Positions 38,177 through 49,379 of a stretch of DNA of 64,000 nucleotides are shown in pieces; within the stretch, counting starts at the first letter, position 1, and every line of letters begins with the position of its first letter. The stretch lies in the NCBI GenBank assembly GCA_028753945.1, contig JAPNXP010000015.1, positions 2,170,001-2,234,000 on the forward strand. The letters run 5' to 3'. The stretch is from Hexactinellida sp. DTS-2022. Its lineage: Eukaryota; Porifera; Hexactinellida. A program made the translations under genes and the position numbers. Under the pieces are notes generated by a model that was not told the origin of the DNA, did not search any database, and saw only the letters and a program-made list of their open reading frames with translations.

Positions 38177-39356
38177 TCCAAAATTGCAGCCTGTGCCGAC
38201 GCATGTTCCTTAGGTGGCACTATATTTTGGTGGTGGTTTATTGATAGTGCCTCCAAAGGAACATGCTGTCGGCGCCGTCTGCAATTTTGGATTTTTTTTC
38301 CGCCTAGTCATCATCACTATAAAGGTGTTTCAAAAGGCAACGACCCTTAGAAAGTTGGAAGTTTCCATTTAGTTCACTTCATTTGAGAGATATTCAAGTT
38401 TCAGTAGAATATAATAGGTGATGACTCAGCATTTTTTATGTGAGTGTTGGGTCATCACCCAACATCAACTAACCTATTTTAAATATCAAATTAGCAAAAT
38501 TGTAAAAACACATTTTTTTAACGATGTCATCATCACCTCAAGGTGTCAAGACCCACTTGTATAGGTGGCACGTGCCATAAGGACCAATTGATAAATTGAA
38601 AGTTTGTTTCTATCTTCTATGATCTCTGAGATTTATGATATTTAATTAATTAGTATAAATAATTATTAATAATATTTATAATTTAACACCAATTTCAATG
38701 TCAACTTATATTTATAAAGTTTGATTATTTTGTCATAAATAATAAATTAATTTATTGGCTATCAAATTTCAATTCCGCACACTCGATAACGCCTAATAAA
38801 CAAATTGGGAGCATCTATATAAGTCATATACTGACTTAATTAATTATAATTAATTACGTCAGTATATTTACAGTGCAAGAGTATTCTTGCAGAAGTAAAT
38901 ATAATCACATAATCTGTCGTTGTTATTGAAATCTATAATCTTAGTTTTCAATTGGAAAATAGAAGCCTACTCGATCTCACAAGTTGAATCAATATAATAA
39001 TCACAAGTTGAAACAATAGAATTAGATTTAACACTTTCAACTGAACTGAACTGTTAGTAAACAAAGGAAACTTGCAACTCAATTATGGCACAAACGAAAC
39101 CCAATTTAAAAATTCGTGCACTGTGAAAAGGTGTAGAATTTAATTCTCTATCGAATGCATATAAATTAAATATACGCGCACTATTTATTGTTCTTTTTCT
39201 AATATTAAACAGGTGCAAAAATGTAGCCAAAAATTTGTAATAAAAAATCGTGACCCCAGGTGCACATCTGTAACCAATGAGACACATATCCTGAAAATTT
39301 GGGCTCTTAGTTAATAAAACTCTGTTCTGTGGAGAGGCTACGGATAAAAAATATAC

Positions 39357-39790
39357 CAAGGCAGTGATTCCAATACTGGGCCACTATACTATAGTATAGT
39401 CGGCACAGTAATAATAAAGGCAGTGATTCTAATACTGGGCCACTATACTATAGTATAGTCGGCACAGTAAAAATAATAAAGGCAGTGATTCCAATACTGG
39501 GCCACTATACTATAGTATAGTCGGCACAGTAAAAATAATAAAGGCAGTGATTCCAATACTGGGCCACTATACTATAGTATAGTCGGCACAGTAATAATCG
39601 GTAACCAAAGCACTAAGACCAATACTGGGCCACTATACTATAGTATAGTCGGCACAGTAATAATAATAACCAAGGCAGTAAGATTAGAACTGGGCCACTA
39701 TACTATAGTATAGTCGGCACAGTAATAATTACCAACCAAAGCACTAAGACCAATACTGGGCCACTATACTATAGTATAGTCGGCACAGTT
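39357..39790. repeat. Seven tandem palindrome-containing ~60-bp units
   Basis: Seven copies of the unit, with two leader variants (ggcagtgattccaatactgg and agcactaagaccaatactgg). The palindrome and CGGCACAG are invariant. The array abuts the core at 39801. Confidence 0.9.
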
Positions 39791-40778
39791 AAAAAAAAAT
39801 CCAAAATTGCAGCCTGTGCCGACGCATGTTCCTTTGGTGCACTACATTTTGTTGGTGTTTATTGATAGTGCCTCCAAAGGAACATGCTGTCGGCACAGGC
39901 TGCAATTTTGGATTTTTATTTCTCCGTAGACGGTGCCCTGGTCACACCTTTATACATAGAGGGCTGAAACTTGGCATGTAGGTTCGAAGTGACCGTCTAA
40001 TTTGCACCTGGGGTTACGATTTTTTATCACATAATTTTAACACCTAATTAACTAATTATGGCTCTTACATGAAATCATACCTTGTGAACTTTATAAAATT
40101 TCATATTTGGATAGCTAATTTAATTCTACACCACAAAAAATAAACTGTCCGTTGTTTTATACCACAAATCGGGGTTTAAATTTCTTCGTTTACTCACACT
40201 CAGTTTCAGTAAACCTGTTAAATCAATTTCCATTGATTGAACTTATAATAAATATTTTGATTAAACTTGTTAAATCTTACACTATTGTTTAAACTTGCGA
40301 TAATTATATTGATTCCACTTGTGAAATCGAGTAGGCTTCTATTTAATAATTGAATACTAAGATTTTACATTCCACAACAACGACAGATTAAGTGATTATA
40401 TTTATTTCTGCGAGAATATTCTTGCACAATTAATGTACTGACGTAATTAATTATAATTCATTCATTCTGTGTTTAACTTATATAGACGGTTCCTATTATA
40501 TTATTGGGGTTATCGAGTGCGTACAATTCAAATATTATAGTGAAATTCAATTTAAATTAATAATAATTGCAAATAATTGAAATAATTTATTTTGCTGTAC
40601 ATAATGGTGTTAATTAATTAAATTATTTAATAAATAAATTCATATTTATACTAATTTGCTAAATTTCATTAATCTCAGAGATGATACAAGATAGAAACAA
40701 ACTTTCAATTGATCAATTGGTCCTTATGCCACGTACCACCTCTACAAATGGGTCTTGATACCTTGAGGTGATTATGAC

Positions 40779-40972
40779 CAAGGGCGCCCGCAGGCATACG
40801 CACTATACGCACGTGCGTATAGTAAATTTTATCTGTTAATTAATTTTAACACTCTTTTGTGCTAAGATTTTTTAAAATTAGTCATAAGACTCATGAGTTC
40901 GGAAATTGGATACAGAAACTGTCTGAAAAAAATATTGTGCGTACATCATCTTTTAACCTGCGGGCGCCCCTG
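40779..40972. mobile_element. hAT MITE with perfect 8-bp duplication
   Basis: CAAGGGCGCCCGCAGG faces CCTGCGGGCGCCCCTG. ATTATGAC occurs at 40771-40778 and 40973-40980. Confidence 0.9.
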
Positions 40973-41194
40973 ATTATGACATCGTCAAAAAAATGTGTTT
41001 CTACAATTTTGTGAATTCTATATTTCGAATGGGTTAGTTGGTGTTGGGTGATCACCCAACACGCACATAAAAAATGCTGACTCAGCACATATTATATTCT
41101 ACTGAAACTTGAATATCTCTCAAATGAAGTGAGCTAAATGGAAACTTCCACCACTCTAAGGGTCGTAGCCTTCTGAAACACCATTCTGAAATAA

Positions 41195-41231
41195 CGTGGT
41201 TGATGTCCGCCCCGGGCGGACATCAACCACG
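41195..41231. repeat. Perfect 17-bp-arm palindrome
   Basis: CGTGGTTGATGTCCGCC and its exact reverse complement are separated by only three bases. It sits at the junction between a truncated foldback copy and the hAT remnant. Confidence 0.9.
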
Positions 41232-41688
41232 GGCCTTTAGGAGTTTATTTGAGGTTACCCCTGAATATAATCCTACAGGGTCCTTACAATTGTTTCTACA
41301 ATCTTTTCTTCCTTTTTCTATCCAACAATTTCGTAAGTTTTCTGATATATTGTCCCACAACCCAATGTTATTCTCAAGTCGTATTTCTTTCGGAGTTAAA
41401 AGCGTGTTGCTCTTCTACAACCTCTGGAACTTGATACTCTGACTCGATAAAACTGGAGTCCCATACTGCAACTATTCGTTTGAATTATATACAAATGAAT
41501 TGCCAACAGGTACAAAGGAAGATGTTGAAGTAGAAACCTCATAGTCTTCGGCTGACAATTCTTGGGATTGTGATTGTAAGTTAGAGAATGTGTCTAGTTT
41601 AGGAAGTTTAGACGTTTCTTGTTTACTTGTTCATCGCGAAGGTGACTTTCTTTTCTTTTAGTTGCCCCCGACTTGAGAATAGGATGCA
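41232..41688 (-). pseudogene. N-terminal remnant of a TTF-finger/ZMYM1-like hAT transposase
   Basis: The minus strand from an ATG at 41688 reads MHPILKSGATKRKEK, then after a frameshift KLPKLDTF, and later (another frame) GLWDNISENLRNCWIEKG. These are the ordered landmarks of TTF-type hAT transposases (basic start, KLPKL, and DPxLWPxxLxDxxRxxxIxxG). Several stops and frameshifts break it, and it ends at the palindrome at 41231. No catalytic domain remains. Confidence 0.6.
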
Positions 41689-42650
41689 TTACTTAGAAGT
41701 GGAGAATATATTTAGACTCGAAAAATTCAATGTAAAAGTAGATCAGGACTAGGCTTTTTTACTTTACGGTGTGCTGTATATTAATTGTGTCATTGTTATT
41801 GCTTCACTATTCAAACTCAATTAAACTATCAATAACACGAGCCCTTCGGTCTCGGTCGCTTTGCGACAGATCGGTGCTATGCACCTCAAGTTAACGGCCG
41901 CTGTGCGGCCTTACTCCTCACACTTTCTAACATGGAAATGGTAGAAAGGGACGTTATGATTTTGAATTTTCATTAATTTGTTTACCTGTTTGTGTAAACA
42001 ACAACAACAACAACAAACACTCATATTAGAATTTTATAAATGCGAAATTCGTGTTCAGCACACTTGTTTACCTATAATACCCGTTGAGAGCAAACTTCTA
42101 GATTGATTTTGAATTTTCATTAATTTGTTTACTTATTTGTGCCAACAACAACAACAAAAAATCATATTAGAATATTTTAAATGCGAAAATCGTGTTCAGC
42201 ATAATTGTTTACCTATAATACCCGTTGAAAGCTAACTTCTAGGTTGATTTTGAATTTTCATTAATTTGTTTACCTATTTTGTGTAAACAACAACAACAAA
42301 TATTCATATTATAAATTTTTAAACGCGAAATTCGTGTTCAGCATAATTGTTTACCTATAATACCCGTTGAAAGCTAACTTCTAGGTTGATTTTGAATTTT
42401 CATTAATTTGTTTACTTATTTGTGTCAACAACAACAACAAATATTCATATTATAAATTTATAAATGCGAAATTCGTGTTCAGCATACTTGTTTACCTATA
42501 ATACCCGTTGAAAGCTAACTTCTAGGTTGATTTTGAATTTTCATTAATTTGTTTACCTTTTTGTGTAAACAACAACAACAAATATTCATATTATAAATTT
42601 ATAAATGCGAAATTCGTGTTCAGCATACTTGTTTACCTATTATATCATTT
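41689..42650. repeat. Five ~142-bp tandem repeats
   Basis: The start ttttgaattttcattaatttg recurs near 41960, 42109, 42247, 42389 and 42531. Each unit contains an (AAC)n run, gcgaaattcgtgttcagca and gtttacctataatacccgttg. Upstream, 41840-41930 has motifs such as gagcccttcggtc and ggccgctgtgcggcc. A diverged set occurs at about 49550-49920. Confidence 0.8.
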
Positions 42651-42737
42651 GTTTACCAATTATAAGATTTGACAGTTAGTTTATATCTCATATATCAATG
42701 CGGTTTCTATTCCCCCATTACTTTAATACAATCCAGA

Positions 42738-42770
42738 CAAACAAACAAACAAACAAACAAACACACAAAT

Positions 42771-42822
<52 letters not shown>
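42738..42822. repeat. (AAAC)n and (CA)n microsatellite
   Basis: Simple-sequence run of acaaacaaac passing into acacacac. Confidence 0.95.
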
Positions 42823-42824
<2 letters not shown>

Positions 42825-43065
42825 CAATCGAGATTTAATAATATAGATGTTATTGCTTCACTACTCAAACATTATAATGCAACACATTTCTCAATACAAA
42901 TATTAACATCTTTGTATTGGGCCCCCTTTTGGCTCGGGCCCCGGGCGACCGCCCATCCGCCCCCCCCCCCCCCCTTAATACACCACCAGAGTGGACCACG
43001 TGATCATTAAAATTTCATATTGTTAAATTTGACTATTTAGGCCAATTTATGCTTTATAATCTATA
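42823..43065. other. Spacer with a GC-rich transposon-end-like segment
   Basis: Position 42920-42975 reads gggccccctttt, gggccccgggcgaccgccc, then a run of C. It resembles a hAT terminus, perhaps of the element decayed at 41232-41688. No matching opposite end was found. Confidence 0.3.
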
Positions 43066-43390
43066 TTAGGAGTATATAAACCACACCAACCGCGAAGCGG
43101 TTGGTGTGTGGTTAGGTTCTGCCGCGAAGCGCGCTAGTATCTATTAATAAAGGGCGAGAATTATGTGCGATTAAGTGAATTTTCAGGGTTCTCGGAATGT
43201 GACAATGACGTCATAACTTGTCGAGGTGTGAGAAATTTTGAGTGGAAACCTAAACTTGTTGTCGGGTGCCAAAATTTACCCCTATATGCCAAAAATCGCA
43301 TTTGAAAACAGTCCACTTTGTTCAATCAACTCGTAACATACAAACAAATATACCACACACCCACCCAGGCTTGTGTTTTAATAGTATAGA
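43066..43390 (-). mobile_element. Non-autonomous Helitron, complete
   Basis: On the minus strand it begins TCTATACTATTAAAAC and ends in a GC hairpin (ACCAACCGC-ttc-GCGGTTGGT) followed about a dozen bases later by CTAA. It sits between host A and T with no target duplication. These are the classic Helitron termini. It has no coding capacity and is a different subgroup from the Helentron at 25811-33237. Confidence 0.8.
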
Positions 43391-43864
43391 TAAACAGATA
43401 ATTTTCAACAAAGGGTCAACCAAGTCCAACATGCGCAGTCGTCACAAAAATATTATGAACTATTTAAAGATTTCAGTTCAAGGAATTATTGTAGTTACAG
43501 TGATACATAAATTATACAAGAATTATACGTTTCTGACACATTTTAAATTGTTGTAATTCTTTGAATTCAGAAAAATGCAATAATCATCATTCAAATAACT
43601 TGTTCTGAGTTTGAACCATTGAAAAATATTAATAAGCTTAAATACTTTATATATATAAACTAACATTAATAAGCACAAATATCTTTATCTTAAAAAATAT
43701 TGATTCTGAGTACTTGAAACTTTCAGAGGCCCTAATATACACTAGAACTACAAACGCAAACTTATGTAAGGTACAATATAATGAATATATCAAACCCTTA
43801 GACCTCTTGAGGTGTCCAAAAATCAAGATTTTTGGGGTCTTTTACACCTTTTATCAGTTGTCAT
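43391..43864. other. AT-rich spacer, nothing recognised
   Basis: Open frames at 43266-43556 and 43714-43908 have no domain or splice support. Confidence 0.5.
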
Positions 43865-44048
43865 CAGGGTTTCATCCAGGCGTATGCAACGCGCCTGGAG
43901 GCGCGTAATTTGGATGAAAATTTTTCTAGGCGCGCGAAAATCGAGAGATGCTCCCATAGACTTAATACAAAATGAGTAATTTAGGCGCGTGGGAGCGATC
44001 TCAAACTGAATCTAGGCGCGCGGGAAATTTAGTCTGGATGAAAGCCTG
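43865..44048. mobile_element. hAT MITE
   Basis: CAGGGTTTCATCCAGGCG faces TCTGGATGAAAGCCTG. GTTGTCAT is duplicated at 43857-43864 and 44049-44056. The interior repeats aggcgcg motifs. Related to 57945-58135. Confidence 0.9.
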
Positions 44049-44094
44049 GTTGTCATGCCACCATGGCAAAAGTACAATTCTTACATATCCTATA

Positions 44095-44415
44095 ATGCTT
44101 CTGTCATGAGATAGGGCCACGCACTAGTATGAAGACTAGTCGTTCTAGTCGACCCTAACTCATGAAGATGTCATGAGTAGTGGTTTCGTCCCATTGCAGG
44201 GACTCATCAGGAGGGTAACCCTCGACCACCATGCGTACTGCCGGTCCTGTGCCCTTAGCACACCCGTACTGCCCATGTGTCCTTCCACATGGATACCAGT
44301 CGTACCGCCGGACCAAACCCTACAGACTTACTCATGTAGTGTCCCGTACTGCCAGTGCCACCTATAGTCTTTCCCAAGGACTATACCTGTAGGCTACAGG
44401 TAATGTCTATAACAC
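44095..44415 (-). other. GC-rich structured block carrying a hammerhead ribozyme
   Basis: About 320 bp that is clearly GC-richer than both flanks. On the minus strand GGCAGTACG or a close variant occurs four times, and several short hairpins are visible (CCTGTAGCCTACAGG; ATAGTCCTTGGGAAAGACTAT; GACTAG...CTAGTC). No protein frame is convincing. It looks like a non-coding RNA element, possibly a retrozyme or SINE-like insertion. Ends and target duplication were not found. Confidence 0.55.
44178..44231 (-). ncRNA. Type III hammerhead self-cleaving ribozyme (minus strand)
   Basis: Minus-strand order: stem III 5' strand (44231-44226, ending GTGG), cleavage triplet GTC ending at 44224, stem I GAGGG-TTA-CCCTC (44223-44211), core CTGATGA (44210-44204), stem II GTCCC-TGCAAT-GGGAC (44203-44188), GAAA (44187-44184), and stem III 3' strand CCACTA (44183-44178). 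All conserved core bases are present and all stems pair, with one G-U. Cleavage is predicted between 44224 and 44223. A 3-nt stem I loop is short, so tertiary stabilisation is uncertain. Confidence 0.85.
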
Positions 44416-44908
44416 TTCCACTTTTAAACGGCGATTTAGACTACTCTGAAATAACTATAAATATTTACTATAGTTGTAAATTTAAAAAATATTATGATTT
44501 ATGCCATTTTAGCAAATATCCATTAAGTGGCATAAGTGTCTCTACCACGTGCCACTTCTGAAACAAGTGACACAAATGGGAATGTGGCTGCATCTCAGTA
44601 GAAAATAATCGTAATGATTTGAAATTAAGCACCTTGAGTAATTCGACCACGTGGAATTCAAATCTAAATCAGAATTTGTATATTCTAATTGCCTCCATTA
44701 CGATCATAAATTATATATTTAAATTTTAAAGTTAATTATACAGTTAATGAGTTTAACACCTCCATAAAATTGTAAATTCAACAATTTTGCCATTTTAATA
44801 TACTTAATTATTAATTAACAACAACTCTAATCATAATTTTATTTATCATATTTCATCATAACCCCTAGTAGCTGAGAATTATTCATTTGAATGTAGGAGT
44901 TGTATGCG

Positions 44909-47900
44909 ATGAGAACAGGCAATTTCTCAAAGACCAGAGGAGCTCTGAGAGGACTTAATTACCTGTGCCGAGGCCGCAAGAAGCGTCTTGGTATGCTTTT
45001 TATAACCACCCTATTGATATTCCTCTGGGCAGTATTAATTATTACGATGTACATGGGAATACGGTTGATACGCTCTAGCCTGCATGGAATGTCTCACTCT
45101 GAGCAGGAGTCTCTCCGAGAGGTGCTCCCCGACCCTCTCCACGCCTTCCTGCTGCCGCCGCCTGCGCCGCGCGGCTCCGACATAGCCCCGGCGACTGAGG
45201 AGGAGAGACGCGAGTACGACCGAGGCCTGGAGAGGTACGGATTCAACAAGTTCAAGAGCGACCGTCTCCCCTGGCACCGGCCCCTCCCTGACTACCGCGA
45301 CTCCCAGTGTGTCTCCCATCTAGCCCCCACTCACCAGGGAATGGGCACAGCCTCTATCGTCATCATATTCGTTAACGAGGCTTTCTCTGTGCTAATGCGC
45401 ACGCTCACGAGCATAATGCGCACCACGCCCTCGGACCTACTCGCAGAGATTATTCTAGTGGACGACGCTAGTGACGACCCCACGGGGGAGCTGGCCAACC
45501 TCACTTCTACTCTCGACAGATATTTCCCCTCCGTCAGACTGCTGCGTCACGCGGCGAGGAGCGGGCTCATGCAGGCGAGACTGACAGGCGCGAAGGAGGC
45601 GACCGGGGGCGTCCTCGTGTTCCTGGACTCCCACGTAGAGTGCATGGAGGGGTGGATAGAGCCGCTGCTGGGCAGGATAGGGGAGCGCCCTTCTACCGTA
45701 GTCTGTCCCGTTATCGACATTATATCCTGGGAGACATTGGAGCTGGTGGGAACGCCAGGGACGCTGGAGCTACAGGGCAGCTTCTCCTGGAGTATGGAGT
45801 TCAGGTATGTTGCAATGATGTTCTGTTTTTAATAGTTACACTGATCCCGGTGTGACCAGGCAAACGTCAACTTTTTATACTAGTTTCTAGTTGACTAATA
45901 CAAATATCCTTCCTCCGGCCTGTGATAATTATAACGTATTCCAAGGGATCCTTTCGTAACTTCGTTCTAAGCAGTTTGAAATAAATCACTTTATCTGCCT
46001 GGAGAAAATTTATATAAATAGTCCAGCGGCATAGACATAAAATTTCAACAGATTGTTCATTTTTGATAAAAGCACTAAAATTTGTACACATGTACTTTGA
46101 TGCAGTGCGAACATTTTTGGATATTGAGGTAATTGAAAGAGTGTCTATATCGGCCATGACAGCTAGTCAAAGTTAACACGTCCGATAGTGTTCGCCGGAC
46201 TTGTTTCCCATGAAAACTTGTTCAAATTAAGTTATATCGTCTTTTTATTGTTGAATTCGGTTTCAAAGTAAAATTTCCGATCATTTGATATATCACATGA
46301 CCATATTTGGAAGAAATTGGATTTGACGAAATTATTCGAGATAAACCTAAAATTGAAGATTTTCAGATAAATCTCGTCAAATCCCATTTTAGAGGGTCGA
46401 TATGTGTATAATTATACTAGTGGATTTGAACGAGGGGTCACTAGATTGGATAGGCACACAATTTTAGAATGGAATGTTTGCACATTCCTGACATATTTTT
46501 GATACATTCCAGCGTTGCTATGGAAAATCCTCCAAAATGGAAAATCCTCCAAATGTTGTCATGTGATATATCAAATTGCTGGAAATTTACGCTGAGTACA
46601 AATATGGTGATTATAAGTTGATTAGATTTGATTTGATAAAGTTAGTTACGAAAATGTCGGCGATTTACTATGAAATGGCCTACACTGCCACCCGTGTGAA
46701 AGATTTTCCCCAAAACGGATATTAGCGGATTTTGGATATGTTATTCTACGAAAAATTCCGCTTCTAATTACTAAAATACGCTTTGTATGAATTTTTTCTA
46801 GGTATGACCCATTTTGGGATTTCAACGACCAGATTAGTACTTAGACACAAGTTAGCTAATAATCAACTGGTTTAGGTAGGAATTCACTCCAAGGCCAAGC
46901 TAAACAAAATTCATGTTGTTGCCCAAAAGTAGTCAACGAATATTCTTTCAATCAATTCGAAAGAATAATCGGTATATTCGTTTCAGCTCCAGTGAATTCC
47001 CGTTATAACTTATAACGAATTTGGATAAAGTGAAATACCTGGTTAAATAGAAGTTCTATTTAACCGGGTTTTTCCCTGTATTCAAGTTCGTTATAATGGG
47101 AATTCACTGTACTATAAGTTAGTTAGTTATTTGTTATGAAGTTATTTTAACTTATTTATTTATTACACAGATGGAGAGGAATAACGCAGGCTTCCAAGGC
47201 CCTGCGGAGCTCTCCCATTGATCCTATTCGCAGCGAAGCTATGGCTGGCGGCCTGTTCGCTATTGGGAAACAGTACTTCTTTGAGCTGGGGGGGTACGAC
47301 GAGGGAATGGAGATCTGGGGAGCTGAAAACCTGGAGATGTCCTTCCGCATCTGGTTGTGCGGCGGCGAGCTTGAGATCCTGCCTTGCTCTCGAGTGGCAC
47401 ACATATTCCGCGAGAGACACGCTTCTTACTCCTTTCCGCAGGGCTCCTCCGAGACCATCACGAAGAACACCCTGAGGACCATCCACGTGTGGATGGGGGA
47501 GTACAAGGAGGAGTACTTCAGACGGCGTCCCTACAACAGACATCTGCCGTACGGAGACATCTCCGAGAGGCTGGAGCTGAAGGAGAGACTGGGCTGCAAG
47601 TCCTTCGAGTGGTACCTCACACACATCGCCTCGGAGATACTAGTGCCAGGTAGGAATGTGCCCGCCGTGGGTCCGATTAAGAACCCCGAGACCTCGCAGT
47701 GCATCGACACGGAAGGCAGGACGAGTGGGGATGTCAAGCTGCACGCGTGCAGCGCTGAGACTCCCAATCAGTATGTCATGTTTACAAACAAGAACGAACT
47801 GCTGTGGGATGATGACACATGTCTAGACGTGTCCAGCTACAGCCCAGGGGCAGCCGTGACTCTGTACCGCTGTCACGGGCAGGGAGGGAACCAGCTATTT

Positions 47901-48041
47901 GAGTACGAACAGTCATCTGGTAAAATAAAGCATCAGATATCCGGGAACTGTCTGGCTGTGAAGGGTAGCGCTCTGATAATAGACGTGTGTGAGCCATACT
48001 CACCTCACACACAATGGGAGTTTGAGAAGACTTATTTCTAA
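44909..48041 (+). CDS. Polypeptide N-acetylgalactosaminyltransferase (GALNT family)
   Basis: Two exons, 44909-45804 and 47171-48041, with the split Arg codon completed across a 1,366-bp intron, give 588 residues. The enzyme transfers GalNAc to Ser/Thr to start mucin-type O-glycans in the Golgi. A short basic cytosolic tail and one membrane segment (residues ~29-50) give type II topology. The GT-A domain follows with SIVIIFVNEAFSVLMRT, ILVDDASDD and the DxH metal motif DSH (residues 240-242). In exon 2 are AMAGGLFAIGKQYFFELGGYDEGMEIWGAENLEMSFR and VAHIFRER. The C-terminal ~130 residues form a ricin-type lectin domain (CIDTEG, CLDVSS, QLFEY, QWEF). Length is normal for the family. The ATG at 44909 is the first in frame; ATG at 44904 is closed by a stop. 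I cannot assign a paralogue number. A single intron is few for this family. Confidence 0.95.
46990..47109. mobile_element. Mariner-like MITE in the GALNT intron
   Basis: CAGTGAATTCCCGTTATAA faces TTATAATGGGAATTCACTG. TA follows the right end but the left flank is not TA, so it is aged or truncated. Confidence 0.6.
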
Positions 48042-48748
48042 GTACATGGATACGCATTTGAATGGTTTGGAATACTGAGAGTGGAATGTTCCTAGAATGC
48101 TTACTTCTCTAAACGTAATGTTGTAACACAGAGTAAAGTCACTCAAACCGTTTGTATAGATTCTACTCAGGTCAAACAGTGGACTCAAGTTGTGTTGCTT
48201 ACTGCCGTTTGTATATGGTATTTCAGTTGTAACAATTCTGATCTTATTGAAGCTGTATTACTGCAGTAGATAAGTATTTATAGACCTTTATTGTGTTTCA
48301 TAAATTATACTAATTCACTTTTCTGAATAAGGTTAGTTAATTTAATTTACTATTTAATTTCATTCATTTGTTTCGTATTTCTTAATCATAAATAAGTTAT
48401 TAATACGTACACCCAATTCAAAAATATAAATTAATAAATTATAATTAAATATTAAATAATATTGCTTTGACACGCATTGTAAATCTAAGCTGTGATCGGA
48501 TAATAATTTATTACTGAAAGTGTTAATTTCTATTAATTAATGTGTTTGTTCCATTGACAACTAGTGCCCTTATTAATTCAATAAATATATATTATAAAGC
48601 ACTTGGGGTATAACGTATTACCAGATTGTAATTATGTATTAATTATTGATTGGAATTTCGGAAACGAGTCCTCATGGTAATTATTTCAATTATTATTAAA
48701 AAGTAACATGGTTTATTACCGCGCCAACTGCTACGTATTGGGCCACAG
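48042..48748. other. 3' flank of the GALNT gene
   Basis: AT-rich sequence with several AATAAA candidates (for example near 48580). Nothing else is recognised. Confidence 0.4.
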
Positions 48749-49086
48749 CAGGGTTCCGCAAACTAGGTTTTTCAGGCCGCATGCGGCCTGAAACAACCTT
48801 ATGTGTGGCCTGATAGCCCGATGGCTTTCAGGCCACACATAAGGACAAATTCACCCTTCTCAAGTTCTCATTAAATATTATTGTAATTACTTTTATCATA
48901 ACTGTATAACCTTTTGACTAGAATCCTTTGTGCACTTTTTGTATAGTAATTAGTATAGTTCTAGTATTGCAACAACATAATAGTTTTGTTATAAATTTCG
49001 AAAAATTTATCGATATTGTTTGCGGCCTGAGAAAAATTTTGTTAAGATTATGTGGCCTGATATAAATGAAAGTTTGCGGAACCCTG
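48749..49086. mobile_element. hAT MITE
   Basis: CAGGGTTCCGCAAACT faces GTTTGCGGAACCCTG. GGCCACAG is duplicated at 48741-48748 and 49087-49094. Interior repeats of (g)cggcctga and an internal hairpin (aggccacacataagg) are present. Confidence 0.92.
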
Positions 49087-49266
49087 GGCCACAGGGACTG
49101 TATTCAATTTGCTTGTTTATTTTTATCAGTTTGCTTGTGACCATAATTCAAGCCGATACAATCGAACAATTTAGAACAGAATTAAATCCAATTTTCTAGA
49201 CAAACTTTGCCTCTGCTGTCAAATTATTTATCTACTATTTCACCAACTGTTACTAGAAACTAGAAA

Positions 49267-49379
49267 CAAAGGCGGCGGAAGCTATCAGGCCGGTCAGGTC
49301 ATGGCCTGACCACTCTTACGTCATAGTTAGGCCGGTCAAGCCATGGCCTGACCACTTTATAACTGCTTCCACCGGCCCT
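49267..49379. mobile_element. Possible hAT MITE
   Basis: CAAAGGCGGCGGAAGC-type left end and GCTTCCACCGGCCCTG right end face each other around two copies of aggccggtca(a/g)g(t/c)catggcctgacca. No clean 8-bp duplication was found. Confidence 0.5.

Larger units (their letters stand above)
33627..41192. repeat. Foldback repeat array, third block
   Basis: Cores lie at 34263-34374, 35692-35803, 36556-36668, 38178-38290 and 39801-39911, with A- and B-type arms as in the other blocks. Several stretches are near-duplicates of the second block: 38330-39200 closely matches 17290-18160, and 34690-35550 matches 18950-19800. Blocks two and three therefore appear to be descended from one another or from larger segmental copies. 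No gene is supported. Confidence 0.8.

Noticed and set aside
39357..39790. Regularly spaced repeats resembling a CRISPR array
   Set aside because: The whole ~60-bp unit repeats, so there are no unique spacers. The genome is eukaryotic and there are no cas genes.
43857..43875. Minus-strand CTGATGAC near 43863 as a hammerhead core
   Set aside because: No GAAA segment at the right distance; the match arises from the hAT end plus its target duplication.
44173..44561. Plus-strand open frames over the ribozyme block
   Set aside because: No domain or splice support, and base composition fits a structured RNA; they overlap the minus-strand hammerhead.
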